DNA of 64,000 nucleotides from a bacterium (GTDB lineage: Bacteria; Bacillota; Bacilli; Lactobacillales; Streptococcaceae): contig CAJNCA010000001.1 of assembly GCA_905221145.1 (NCBI GenBank), positions 372,001-436,000 of the forward strand. The letters run 5' to 3'. A program made the translations under genes and the position numbers. Below are positions 29,877 to 38,557 of the stretch, piece after piece. Every line of letters starts with the position of its first letter. The first letter of the stretch is position 1. The notes beneath the pieces are model-generated. The model ran no database searches. It saw only the letters and a program-made list of their open reading frames with translations, and was not told the origin of the DNA.

Positions 29877-30082
29877 ATTTATTTGATAGTGCAACAATCT
29901 AAGTAACTAATGCTAAGTTTCTAAGGAAATTGGCTAGAATCTCCACTATGAAAAGTCTACGAATGATATTGATTCGTGGGCTTTTCTGTCATAAGGGAAA
30001 GGAAGCGAACTAGCTAACTGCCTTACTAACTACATTTGGCAAATAGAATCGATTCCCAAAACTCCGTGTCGTGTGTAATATG
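29877..30082 (+). repeat. Structured 206-nt repeat, copy 2 (possible RNA element)
   Basis: Aligns with copy 1 at a constant offset of 206 bases from acaatctaagtaact to actccgtgtcgt, with many substitutions. The main stem (29949-29964 with 29972-29987) is kept despite sequence change. A short hairpin taagata / tatctta (30087-30105) follows. The rest of the gap to 30190 is AT-rich with nothing else I can name. Confidence 0.75.
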
Positions 30083-30189
30083 ACAGTAAGATATGCTGTA
30101 TCTTATTTCAACTTCCCGTGGACAAGATGCTAAATTATATAGCTTATTCGTTTTATTACTAACCTTTATGGTGATAACTTATAAATAAA

Positions 30190-30241
30190 AGAAAACTTCA
30201 GATATTCACCTTTTGTGATTGGTCTGAAGTTTTCTTTTTTA
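30190..30241. terminator. Bidirectional terminator at end of DUF939-like gene
   Basis: Stem gaaaacttcaga / tctgaagttttc with a T run on the right and A-rich left side. It includes the last codons of the minus-strand gene. Confidence 0.75.
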
Positions 30242-31190
30242 CTGTCCATATTTGGTAAAAGTCAACTTTTACCTGGATGAAGGTTTTGGCTTCACGTAGG
30301 AGTTGAAGAAGGGTGGCACGGGTTTCAAATTCGTCTCTGGTCTTAGGCAGACTGCGGTTCCGGAAGACTTCCAGATAGCGTTCAATTTCATCTAGCAAAT
30401 CAGAAGCAGGATTGGTCTGGCTCAGTTGACCTGCAATTTTTGAAAAGAGTTGGGCCAAAATCAGGCTTTCACTGGCAGCTAGGTGACAGGTGTTGATTTG
30501 TTGGGCCATGTTTCGCAGGATGCGACTTTGCCGCTGTCTCATCTCAAAGTAGTGAATATGGTAATCAGTCTGGTGAAAGAGGTGGTCTGAGTGATCCAAA
30601 TAGACCAGTCTGAGGGCTTCTTCCAAAAGGGTGTCCAATTCTTCAACCAACTGTGCTCGGTTGCGTCCATCCCCTCTGGATAAATAATATTTGAAGCGCT
30701 GGAGAATATCTTTTAACTTTTCTTCTACCAATGTGTGGTAGTGCTGGATTTCCTCTTCTCGTGAAGGCATGTAGAGATTAACAAGCAAGGCAAAACCTGT
30801 ACCGATAGCAAAGAGAAGGAATTCATTGACTAGAAGGTCTGGAGAGGTTGATTCTTGTACCAAGAGATGGCTCACCAAAACTGTGCTTGGTGTGATGCCA
30901 ATTTCCCAGCCCATCTTGTAGGCTATGGGTACATAAAGAGCCAGATAGAGGCCAAGGCTCCAGATATGAAATCCGCTCAAGTGAAAAGCTAAAACTCCAA
31001 TAGCCAGAGCTAGAAGCATAGAAAAAAGACGATTGCGGGCCAGTTTTAAGGTACTTCTACGGGTATCAGATAGGCTCAAGAGAGCGATAATTCCAGCCGA
31101 AACTGCTGAGGAAAGATTGAGAAAATAAGCAAGCAGGCAGGCGAGGCAAGTGGCTAAGATGAGCTTGGTCGTACGTTGGCTAATAGACAT
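30198..31190 (-). CDS. Aromatic acid exporter-like membrane protein (DUF939/FUSC-type)
   Basis: A 330-residue protein with about five N-terminal membrane segments (residues 10-140, including AIGVLAFHLSGFHIWSLGLY) followed by a long helical cytoplasmic half (QHYHTLVEEKLKDILQRFKYY onward). This layout is that of the aromatic-acid-exporter family 1 (DUF939, related to FUSC). The substrate is unknown. It lies 67 bases downstream of sstT on the same strand, but the terminator between them makes read-through uncertain. Confidence 0.75.
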   Translation of the reverse strand: MSISQRTTKLILATCLACLLAYFLNLSSAVSAGIIALLSLSDTRRSTLKLARNRLFSMLLALAIGVLAFHLSGFHIWSLGLYLALYVPIAYKMGWEIGITPSTVLVSHLLVQESTSPDLLVNEFLLFAIGTGFALLVNLYMPSREEEIQHYHTLVEEKLKDILQRFKYYLSRGDGRNRAQLVEELDTLLEEALRLVYLDHSDHLFHQTDYHIHYFEMRQRQSRILRNMAQQINTCHLAASESLILAQLFSKIAGQLSQTNPASDLLDEIERYLEVFRNRSLPKTRDEFETRATLLQLLREAKTFIQVKVDFYQIWTVKKKTSDQSQKVNI

Positions 31191-31223
31191 AAGAATTTCC
31201 TAATAAGTTAGAATAAAAGCGTA

Positions 31224-31252
31224 AAAGACAAGACCTGAGCAGGCTTGTCTTT
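31224..31252 (-). terminator. Terminator of sstT
   Basis: aaagacaag-cct / agg-cttgtcttt with a short GC-containing loop, just downstream of the sstT stop. Confidence 0.65.
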
Positions 31253-31257
31253 ATGGA

Positions 31258-32463
31258 TTATTTTTTACGGGCTGCTGCGTATTCGGCAACGGCAGTAAAG
31301 AGGACGTCTGTAGAAGAGTTGAGGGCTGTTTCACATGAGTCTTGGATGACCCCAATCACAAATCCAACTCCGACAACTTGCATGGCAATATCGTTAGAAA
31401 TACCGAAAAGGCTACAAGCAACTGGGATAAGAAGGAGGGAACCTCCCGCAATACCAGAAGCACCACAGGCTGAGATAGCTGCTACCACACTGAGGACAAA
31501 GGCTGTCGCAAAGTCAACAGGGATTCCAAGAGTATTTACTGCAGCAAGAGTCAAAACGTTAATAGTAATCGCTGCCCCGGCCATGTTGATAGTAGAACCA
31601 AGTGGGATAGAAACAGAATAGGTATCTGGATCCAGTCCAAGGTCGTGACAAAGTTTCATGTTGACAGGGATGTTAGCTGCAGAACTACGAGTGAAGAAGG
31701 CTGTCACACCGCTGACACGCAAACATTTCCAAACGAGGGGATAAGGATTTCTCTTCATAAAGAGGAAGGCAATCAATGGATTGACTACTAGGGCCACAAA
31801 GAACATAGTTGTCACCAAGAGGGCAAGCAAGATTCCGTAGTTGGCTAGGCTTCCGATTCCCTTATCGGAGATGGTTTTAAATACGAGTCCTAAGATCCCA
31901 AATGGAGCTAGGTTAATGATCCATTCGACAATTTTAGAAGTCACATCAGCCATAGTTTTGAGCAATTCTTTACTATTTTTGCTGGCTTCTCTCATGGCAA
32001 TCCCGAAAACAACTGCCCATGATAGGATACCAATGTAGTTGGCTGTGACAAGGGCATTAACTGGATTGTCAACAAGTTTGAGCAAGAGGTTGCTGAGGAC
32101 CTGACCAATTCCATCTGGTGGAGCAATATCGGTATTAGCACTATTTAGGGTAATTTCAACAGGGACGATGAAACTTGCTAGTACAGCGATAAGGGCAGCA
32201 GCAAAGGTTCCTACCAAGTAAAGGAAGATAACCGTTTTCATATTGCTATCTTGTCCCTTTTGATGTTGGGAAAGGGCATTGGCAACGAGGGCAAAGACCA
32301 GAATCGGTGCGATGGCTTTGAGGCCACCAACAAAGAGATCTCCGAGCAGGCCAATTCCTGAAATGTTAGGAAGTGTCAGTCCTAGGATACCTCCACAAAG
32401 CATACCAATCAAAATTCGTTTGATCAGGCTTGCCTTATTCCAAGCATGAATGATTTTTTTCAT
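31258..32463 (-). CDS. sstT: Sodium:serine/threonine symporter
   Basis: A 401-residue member of the dicarboxylate/amino acid:cation symporter family. The serine-rich re-entrant loop is [11 protein letters not shown]. The sodium/substrate segment is [20 protein letters not shown], and the second loop region is [17 protein letters not shown]. This combination is typical of SstT, which imports serine and threonine with Na+. Confidence 0.92.
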   Translation of the reverse strand: MKKIIHAWNKASLIKRILIGMLCGGILGLTLPNISGIGLLGDLFVGGLKAIAPILVFALVANALSQHQKGQDSNMKTVIFLYLVGTFAAALIAVLASFIVPVEITLNSANTDIAPPDGIGQVLSNLLLKLVDNPVNALVTANYIGILSWAVVFGIAMREASKNSKELLKTMADVTSKIVEWIINLAPFGILGLVFKTISDKGIGSLANYGILLALLVTTMFFVALVVNPLIAFLFMKRNPYPLVWKCLRVSGVTAFFTRSSAANIPVNMKLCHDLGLDPDTYSVSIPLGSTINMAGAAITINVLTLAAVNTLGIPVDFATAFVLSVVAAISACGASGIAGGSLLLIPVACSLFGISNDIAMQVVGVGFVIGVIQDSCETALNSSTDVLFTAVAEYAAARKK

Positions 32464-32493
32464 AACAATCTCCTTTGTTGTGTAATGTTTATG

Positions 32494-32522
32494 ATTATAG
32501 TATAAATATGAGCTAAAATCAA
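32494..32522 (-). promoter_or_regulatory. Promoter of sstT
   Basis: Minus strand TTGATT (plus 32517-32522), 17 bases, TATAAT (plus 32494-32499). Confidence 0.7.
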
Positions 32523-32577
32523 GAATTTTCTGTCTATTTTGGCTATTATTTTTGAATATTTATCACTTGTGAAAGTA

Positions 32578-32586
32578 TGGTATAAT
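32578..32586 (+). promoter_or_regulatory. Extended -10 promoter of mscS-like gene
   Basis: TGG directly before TATAAT (32581-32586), with no good -35. The same TATGGTATAATA string recurs before the CorA-family gene. Confidence 0.65.
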
Positions 32587-32604
32587 AAACGAAAGGAGTT
32601 TTCT

Positions 32605-33171
32605 ATGCAAGAATTTTTTCAAACCTACCTCAATAAGCTTGATATAACAACGATTATTGAGAATATCTTAACCAAGTTAATTTCTCTGTTATTTCTATTT
32701 TTGCTATTCTACATAGCTAAGAAAATGCTCCATACCATGGTGCAGAGAATTGTCAAACCTTCTCTAAAAATGTCTCGTCATGATGTTGGGCGTCAGAAAA
32801 CCATCTCACGTTTATTAGAGAATGTGTTTAATTATACCCTTTATTTCTTTTTGCTTTACTGTATCTTGTCTATTTTAGGGTTGCCAGTTTCAAGTTTACT
32901 GGCAGGTGCTGGGATTGCTGGGGTGGCTATTGGTATGGGAGCCCAAGGTTTTCTGTCTGATGTTATCAATGGCTTCTTCATCCTCTTTGAACGTCAACTG
33001 GATGTGGGAGATGAGGTTGTTCTGACAAATGGGCCAATTACTGTATCGGGCAAGGTTGTCAGCGTCGGCATTCGGACAACGCAACTCAGGGGTGATGATC
33101 AGGTTCTACACTTCGTTCCCAATCGGAATATCACCGTCGTCAGCAATTTCTCTCGGACAGACCAGGCCTGA
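32605..33171 (+). CDS. Short MscS-type mechanosensitive channel protein
   Basis: A 188-residue protein with MscS pore and beta domains. The pore-lining helix has the Gly/Ala pattern LLAGAGIAGVAIGMGAQG, followed by LSDVINGFFILFERQLDVGD and a beta domain ending FVPNRNITVVSNFSR. ATG 32605 follows AAGGAG; the longer frame from 32539 covers the promoter. The protein stops soon after NFSR, where MscS homologues usually continue about 100 residues into the cytoplasmic vestibule. No remnant of that domain follows. It probably relieves osmotic downshock if functional. Confidence 0.85.
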   Translation: MQEFFQTYLNKLDITTIIENILTKLISLLFLFLLFYIAKKMLHTMVQRIVKPSLKMSRHDVGRQKTISRLLENVFNYTLYFFLLYCILSILGLPVSSLLAGAGIAGVAIGMGAQGFLSDVINGFFILFERQLDVGDEVVLTNGPITVSGKVVSVGIRTTQLRGDDQVLHFVPNRNITVVSNFSRTDQA

Positions 33172-33187
33172 AATTTTAGCAGATTTA

Positions 33188-33196
33188 TGGTATAAT
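33188..33196 (+). promoter_or_regulatory. Extended -10 promoter of CorA-family gene
   Basis: TGG + TATAAT (33191-33196), with CTGAAA (33168-33173) 17 bases upstream as a -35. Confidence 0.65.
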
Positions 33197-33222
33197 AGAA
33201 AGAGTTTGGTAAAGGAGAGAAA

Positions 33223-34131
33223 ATGTTTTTAGAAAAACGGTTGGGCAATGGCTGTGCCTGGATTAACCTAGATTTGGACAAGTTGAAAAAACTAGAAGAC
33301 CTTTCAGAAATCTACGGTTTGGACAAGGAAACCATTGAGTACGCACTGGATAGGAATGAGCGTGCCCACATGGATTATCACCGTGAAAATGGGACTGTGA
33401 CCTTTATCTACAATGTCTTGAACTTGAAGAAGGACAAGGAATATTACGAAGCCTTTCCCATGACCTTTATCGTGGAACATCGTCGCCTGATTACCATTAG
33501 TAATACCAAGAACGCCTATGTCATTGAACAGATGACCCGTTATCTGGAGAGTCATGACACGCTTTCGATTTACAAGTTTCTCTTTGCCAGTCTGGAAATC
33601 ATCAGCAATGCCTACTACCCTGTCATCGAGCAGATGGACAAGAGTAAGGATGAGGTCAATGGCCTCTTGCGTCAGCGGACGACCAAGAAAAACCTTTTTG
33701 CCCTTTCCGACTTGGAAACCGGTATGGTTTACCTTACTGCGGCTGCTAAGCAAAATCGCATGTTGCTAGAGCATATCCAAGGGCATGCCCTCTATCGCAG
33801 TTTTAACGAGATTGAGAGAGAGCAGTTTGATGATGCCATGATTGAAGCTCATCAGCTGGTGTCCATGACAGATTTGATTTCTCAAGTTCTCCAACAACTA
33901 TCAGCATCTTACAACAACATCCTAAACAATAACCTGAATGATAATTTGACAACCTTGACCATCATTTCAGTCCTGCTAGCAGTTTTGGCAGTCGTGACAG
34001 GCTTTTTCGGAATGAATGTCCCCCTACCTTTAACAGATGAGCCCCATGCTTGGCTCTACATCAGCTTGGCCAGTGCAGGTTTGTGGATTGTCCTATCATT
34101 GTTGCTAAGGAAAATTGCGAAAAAAAGTTAA
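33223..34131 (+). CDS. CorA-family magnesium transporter
   Basis: A 302-residue CIM/CorA-family protein: a large soluble N-terminal domain, a long helix, then two C-terminal membrane helices joined by the selectivity motif GMN (GFFGMNVPLP). It mediates Mg2+ or other divalent-cation movement. The loop lacks the classic MPEL sequence, which is common in this subgroup. It has its own promoter and precedes yqeG by 14 bases, so read-through into the next cluster is likely. Confidence 0.92.
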   Translation: MFLEKRLGNGCAWINLDLDKLKKLEDLSEIYGLDKETIEYALDRNERAHMDYHRENGTVTFIYNVLNLKKDKEYYEAFPMTFIVEHRRLITISNTKNAYVIEQMTRYLESHDTLSIYKFLFASLEIISNAYYPVIEQMDKSKDEVNGLLRQRTTKKNLFALSDLETGMVYLTAAAKQNRMLLEHIQGHALYRSFNEIEREQFDDAMIEAHQLVSMTDLISQVLQQLSASYNNILNNNLNDNLTTLTIISVLLAVLAVVTGFFGMNVPLPLTDEPHAWLYISLASAGLWIVLSLLLRKIAKKS

Positions 34132-34145
34132 GAAAAGGAGCCAGA

Positions 34146-34673
34146 ATGGCGATTGAAAATTATATGCCAGATTTTGCTGTGGAAGCAGTCTATGATCTGA
34201 CAGTCCCAAGCCTGCAGGCGCAGGGAATCAAGGCTGTTTTGGTCGATTTGGATAATACCCTCATTGCTTGGAACAACCCTGATGGGACGCCAGAAATGAA
34301 GCAATGGCTACATGATCTCCGTGACGCGGGTATTCGCATCATTGTGGTCTCAAATAACACCAAAAAACGAGTTCAACGAGCAGTTGAAAAATTTGGGATT
34401 GATTACGTCTACTGGGCCTTGAAGCCCTTCACATTTGGGATTGACCGTGCCATGAAGGAATTCCACTATGAGAAAAGTGAAGTGGTTATGGTCGGTGACC
34501 AGCTGATGACCGATATTCGAGCAGCCCACCGTGCAGGCATTCGCTCAATCTTGGTCAAGCCCTTGGTGCAGCACGATTCTATCAAGACGCAGATTAACCG
34601 TGCTCGTGAGCGCCGTGTTATGCGAAAAATCACTGAAAAGTACGGACCGATTACATATAAAAAAGGAATTTAA
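34146..34673 (+). CDS. yqeG: HAD-superfamily phosphatase YqeG
   Basis: A 175-residue HAD phosphatase of subfamily IIIA. Motif I is VLVDLDNTLIAW, motif II VVSNN, and the acidic motif IV GDQLMTDIRAA. The substrate is unknown; the family is linked by conserved order to YqeH and ribosome assembly. The start at 34146 has AAAGGAG just before it. It overlaps no gene and precedes yqeH by two bases. Confidence 0.93.
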   Translation: MAIENYMPDFAVEAVYDLTVPSLQAQGIKAVLVDLDNTLIAWNNPDGTPEMKQWLHDLRDAGIRIIVVSNNTKKRVQRAVEKFGIDYVYWALKPFTFGIDRAMKEFHYEKSEVVMVGDQLMTDIRAAHRAGIRSILVKPLVQHDSIKTQINRARERRVMRKITEKYGPITYKKGI

Positions 34674-34675
34674 CT

Positions 34676-35782
34676 ATGGAAGAAATTCTCTGTATTGGTT
34701 GTGGAGCAACCATTCAGACGACAGACAAGGCTGGACTTGGCTTTACCCCCCAGTCGGCACTTGAAAAAGGTTTGGAGACTGGCGAAGTCTATTGCCAACG
34801 CTGTTTCCGTCTCCGCCACTACAATGAAATCACGGATGTCCAGTTGACGGATGATGATTTCCTCAAGCTCTTGCACGAGGTAGGAGACAGCGATGCCTTA
34901 GTGGTTAATGTCATTGATATCTTTGATTTTAATGGCTCTGTTATCCCAGGTTTGCCACGTTTCGTATCGGGCAATGATGTCCTCTTGGTTGGAAATAAAA
35001 AAGATATCCTGCCCAAGTCAGTAAAACCGGGCAAGATTAGCCAGTGGCTGATGGAGCGTGCCCACGAAGAAGGTCTCCGTCCTGTCGATGTCGTCCTAAC
35101 TTCAGCACAGAACAAACATGCTATTAAGGAAGTCATTGACAAGATTGAACACTACCGTAAGGGTCGCGATGTCTATGTGGTCGGTGTGACCAACGTTGGA
35201 AAATCAACCCTTATCAATGCTATTATCCAAGAAATCACGGGTGATCAGAATGTCATTACGACTTCGCGTTTCCCAGGGACAACCTTGGACAAGATTGAGA
35301 TTCCGCTTGACGATGGCTCTTATATCTACGATACACCGGGAATCATCCATCGTCACCAAATGGCTCATTACTTGACTGCTAAAAATCTCAAGTATGTCAG
35401 CCCTAAAAAGGAAATCAAGCCAAAAACCTATCAGCTTAATCCCGAGCAAACCCTGTTTCTAGGTGGTCTTGGACGCTTTGACTTCATTGCAGGTGAGAAG
35501 CAAGGATTCACAGCCTTCTTTGATAATGAACTCAAACTCCATCGTACCAAGCTTGAAGGTGCTAGTGCATTTTATGACAAGCACCTTGGAACTCTTCTAA
35601 CACCGCCAAATAGCAAGGAAAAAGAAGATTTTCCAAAACTAGTCCAACATGTCTTTACCATCAAGGACAAGACAGACCTAGTCATATCAGGACTAGGATG
35701 GATCCGCATAACAGGCACCGCCAAAGTCGCCGTCTGGGCACCCGAAGGCGTCGCCGTCGTCACACGAAAAGCAATTATATAA
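34676..35782 (+). CDS. yqeH: Circularly permuted ribosome-assembly GTPase YqeH
   Basis: A 368-residue GTPase needed for 30S subunit maturation. The N-terminal zinc finger is CIGCG...CQRCF. G motifs occur in permuted order: G4 NKKD (about residue 105), G5 TSAQ, then G1 GVTNVGKST (about residue 175) and G3 DTPG. The permutation is diagnostic. It is followed by the inverted-repeat element and then yhbY. Confidence 0.96.
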   Translation: MEEILCIGCGATIQTTDKAGLGFTPQSALEKGLETGEVYCQRCFRLRHYNEITDVQLTDDDFLKLLHEVGDSDALVVNVIDIFDFNGSVIPGLPRFVSGNDVLLVGNKKDILPKSVKPGKISQWLMERAHEEGLRPVDVVLTSAQNKHAIKEVIDKIEHYRKGRDVYVVGVTNVGKSTLINAIIQEITGDQNVITTSRFPGTTLDKIEIPLDDGSYIYDTPGIIHRHQMAHYLTAKNLKYVSPKKEIKPKTYQLNPEQTLFLGGLGRFDFIAGEKQGFTAFFDNELKLHRTKLEGASAFYDKHLGTLLTPPNSKEKEDFPKLVQHVFTIKDKTDLVISGLGWIRITGTAKVAVWAPEGVAVVTRKAII

Positions 35783-35837
35783 ACACAGAAAGGAAAGGGT
35801 TGTCTGAATTCGGGCGAGCAGGGCGAGCCTGTAGAGA

Positions 35838-35970
35838 ATACTTTTCGCCGTGGTGTTAGTTGGTACAAGGACTTGTACCAACTGCGGAAAATTTGAGACC
35901 TTAGGCTCAAATTTTAGTCATGAAAGTCCGAAGGACTTTGCTGACGTCCGTCACCACTTCAGAAAAGTAT
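35838..35970. repeat. Cloverleaf-like inverted-repeat element
   Basis: Closing stem atacttttc (35838-35846) / gaaaagtat (35962-35970), supported by gtggtg / caccac (35850-35855 / 35952-35957). It encloses three perfect hairpins: agttggtacaa / ttgtaccaact (35858-35883), aaaatttgag / ctcaaatttt (35888-35915) and aaagtcc / ggacttt (35923-35939). It has no coding potential and sits between two co-directional genes. Possibly a mobile miniature element or an RNA structure; type unknown. Confidence 0.75.
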
Positions 35971-35995
35971 AAAAAGAAACTCTTTTAAAGAAATT

Positions 35996-36307
35996 ATGTC
36001 ATTAACATCAAAACAACGTGCCTTCCTCAACAGCCAGGCACACACCCTCAAACCCATCATCCAGATCGGGAAGAATGGTCTCAACGACCAAATCAAAACC
36101 AGCGTTCGCCAAGCTCTTGACGCACGCGAATTGATTAAAGTAACGCTCTTACAGAACACAGATGAAAACATCCACGAAGTAGCTGAAATCTTGGAAGAAG
36201 AAATCGGTGTGGACACAGTCCAAAAAATAGGACGCATCTTGATTTTGTTTAAACAATCTAGCAAGAAAGAAAATCGTAAGATTTCTAAAAAAGTCAAAGA
36301 AATCTAA
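35996..36307 (+). CDS. yhbY: RNA-binding protein YhbY (CRM domain)
   Basis: A 103-residue single CRM-domain protein associated with pre-50S particles. LTSKQRAFLNSQAHTLKPII opens it and QIGKNGLN gives the GxxG-type RNA-binding loop; LIKVTLLQN follows. Conserved neighbour of yqeH and nadD. Confidence 0.93.
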   Translation: MSLTSKQRAFLNSQAHTLKPIIQIGKNGLNDQIKTSVRQALDARELIKVTLLQNTDENIHEVAEILEEEIGVDTVQKIGRILILFKQSSKKENRKISKKVKEI

Positions 36308-36357
36308 ACCCCTACTCCAAACAACTGTTTTTACAGAGAAATAAAGGAGACTAGCCT

Positions 36358-36987
36358 ATGGCAATCGAATTATTGACTCCCTTTACCAAGGTAGAGTTGG
36401 AGCCAGAAATCAAGGAGAAAAAACGAAAACAAGTCGGGATTTTAGGGGGAAATTTTAACCCTGTTCATAATGCCCATCTAATCGTTGCGGACCAAGTACG
36501 CCAGCAGTTAGGACTGGACCAGGTTTTGCTAATGCCGGAATACCAACCTCCTCACGTAGATAAAAAGGAAACCATCCCTGAGCACCATCGTCTCAAAATG
36601 CTTGAGTTGGCAATTGAGGGAATTGAAGGTCTAGATATTGAAACCATTGAGTTGGAACGTAAGGGTATTTCCTACACCTACGATACCATGAAGATTTTAA
36701 CAGAGAAGAATCCAGATACGGATTATTACTTTATCATCGGTGCCGATATGGTGGACTATCTGCCTAAGTGGTACCGTATTGATGAGCTGGTTGACATGGT
36801 TCAGTTTGTAGGGGTTCAGCGTCCACGCTACAAGGCAGGGACTTCCTATCCCGTTATCTGGGTGGATGTGCCTCTCATGGACATCTCGTCCAGCATGGTG
36901 CGTGACTTCCTTGCCCAAGGTCGGAAACCCAACTTTCTCCTACCTCAGCCGGTGCTAGACTACATCGAGAAGGAGGGGCTCTATTGA
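36358..36987 (+). CDS. nadD: Nicotinate-nucleotide adenylyltransferase
   Basis: A 209-residue enzyme making deamido-NAD from nicotinate mononucleotide and ATP. Signature motifs are [12 protein letters not shown] and [11 protein letters not shown] 25-residue N-terminal extension before the core is usual in streptococci. AAAGGAG precedes the ATG; the stop overlaps the yqeK start (TGATG). Confidence 0.96.
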   Translation: MAIELLTPFTKVELEPEIKEKKRKQVGILGGNFNPVHNAHLIVADQVRQQLGLDQVLLMPEYQPPHVDKKETIPEHHRLKMLELAIEGIEGLDIETIELERKGISYTYDTMKILTEKNPDTDYYFIIGADMVDYLPKWYRIDELVDMVQFVGVQRPRYKAGTSYPVIWVDVPLMDISSSMVRDFLAQGRKPNFLLPQPVLDYIEKEGLY

Positions 36988-37580
36988 TGGCTTATCAAGA
37001 CTATATCAACTGCTCTCGTGAGGCTTTGTTGGAAAAAATGGCAGAGCTTCTACCTGAAAAACGTTTAACCCATTGTTTGGGAGTAGAGCGTGCAGCCATA
37101 GAACTGGCCCAGCGATTTGGTGTGGATACTGAGAAAGCGGGTCTAGCAGGCCTTCTTCATGATTATGCTAAAAAGCTGTCAGATCAGGAATTTCTGGATT
37201 TGATTGACCGTTACCAGTTAGACCCTGACCTCAAAAACTGGGGCAATAATGTCTGGCATGGCATGGTTGGCATCTACAAGATTCAGGAAGATTTGAAATT
37301 ACAAGACTCTGAAATTCTGCGAGCCATTGAAATCCATACAGTCGGGGCTGGTCAGATGACAGACTTAGATAAGGTCATCTACGTCGCAGACTATATCGAG
37401 CACAATCGTGCCTTTCCGGGAGTGGACCAGGCGCGTGAGATTGCAAGTCTATCGCTTGATAAGGCGGTGGCCTACGAAACATCTCGTACCGTAGAGCATC
37501 TAGCTCATCAGGGATTTCCCATCTATCCCCAAACCCTTGAAACCTATAATGCCTTTGTGCACTATTTGAAAGAGGACTAA
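36987..37580 (+). CDS. yqeK: HD-domain hydrolase YqeK
   Basis: A 197-residue HD-domain protein. The metal motif is GLLHDYAKK, with His ligands also in [10 protein letters not shown] and [10 protein letters not shown]. YqeK members hydrolyse diadenosine tetraphosphate (Ap4A), which fits its place after nadD. The ATG at 36987, behind AGGAGGGG, is preferred to a TTG one codon earlier. Confidence 0.92.
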   Translation: MAYQDYINCSREALLEKMAELLPEKRLTHCLGVERAAIELAQRFGVDTEKAGLAGLLHDYAKKLSDQEFLDLIDRYQLDPDLKNWGNNVWHGMVGIYKIQEDLKLQDSEILRAIEIHTVGAGQMTDLDKVIYVADYIEHNRAFPGVDQAREIASLSLDKAVAYETSRTVEHLAHQGFPIYPQTLETYNAFVHYLKED

Positions 37581-38081
37581 ATGAAATCGGCTTTTATAAT
37601 CATTGATGTTCAGAATATTCTAGTGGAAACCGGTTTTCAGACAAATAGTCTATTGGAAAAAATTTCTTATTTACAAAACCAGGCTAGAAGCAAGAATATC
37701 GAAATTATTTATGTTCAACATATTGAGAACGCTGAAGTTCAAACATCAGAAGATTGGAAGTTATCTGAGCTTTTAAGTCGAAAACCTAATGAAAAGGTCT
37801 TTCAGAAGAAGTATAACAGTATTTTCAAAGAAACTGGTTTAAAAGAATACTTGGATAAACAGGGGGTTGAAAAATTAGTTTTATGTGGTATGCAGACAGA
37901 ATATTGTGTGGATACCTCTGTCAAGGTTGCCTTTGAATATGGCTATCAGCTTATTATTCCAGAAGGAACTTGCACAACGTTTGATGGGAAAGACATTCCA
38001 GCAGAAACGATAAATGAATTTTATGAGGGCATTTGGGAGGGGCGCTTTGCAGATGTCCTAGATTACAAACATATTTTCTAG
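37581..38081 (+). CDS. Isochorismatase-like cysteine hydrolase
   Basis: A 166-residue isochorismatase-fold hydrolase. The catalytic Asp is in FIIIDVQN and the nucleophile Cys in CGMQTEYCVDTSV. Members include nicotinamidases, but the substrate is not readable here; adjacency to nadD hints at pyridine metabolism, no more. Base composition is a little AT-richer than its neighbours. The ATG follows the yqeK stop directly. Confidence 0.85.
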   Translation: MKSAFIIIDVQNILVETGFQTNSLLEKISYLQNQARSKNIEIIYVQHIENAEVQTSEDWKLSELLSRKPNEKVFQKKYNSIFKETGLKEYLDKQGVEKLVLCGMQTEYCVDTSVKVAFEYGYQLIIPEGTCTTFDGKDIPAETINEFYEGIWEGRFADVLDYKHIF

Positions 38082-38093
38082 AAAGAGGACTAA

Positions 38094-38447
<354 letters not shown>

Positions 38448-38453
38448 AAGACG

Positions 38454-38481
38454 AACTCAGTTGTAGCCAACTGGGTTTTAT
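38454..38481 (+). terminator. Terminator after rsfS
   Basis: aactcagttg (38454-38463) / caactgggtt (38468-38477), loop tagc, then TTT. Confidence 0.75.
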
Positions 38482-38557
38482 TTGCTTATTTTAGAAAATT
38501 AGATAGAAAGGTATAGGGCGAGTGGTGTTTGCCATGGAGGCTCTTGGTATCATGATT

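Noticed and set aside
29671..30082. CRISPR array
   Set aside because: Only two long, diverged copies, adjacent without spacers; no short identical repeats and no cas genes.
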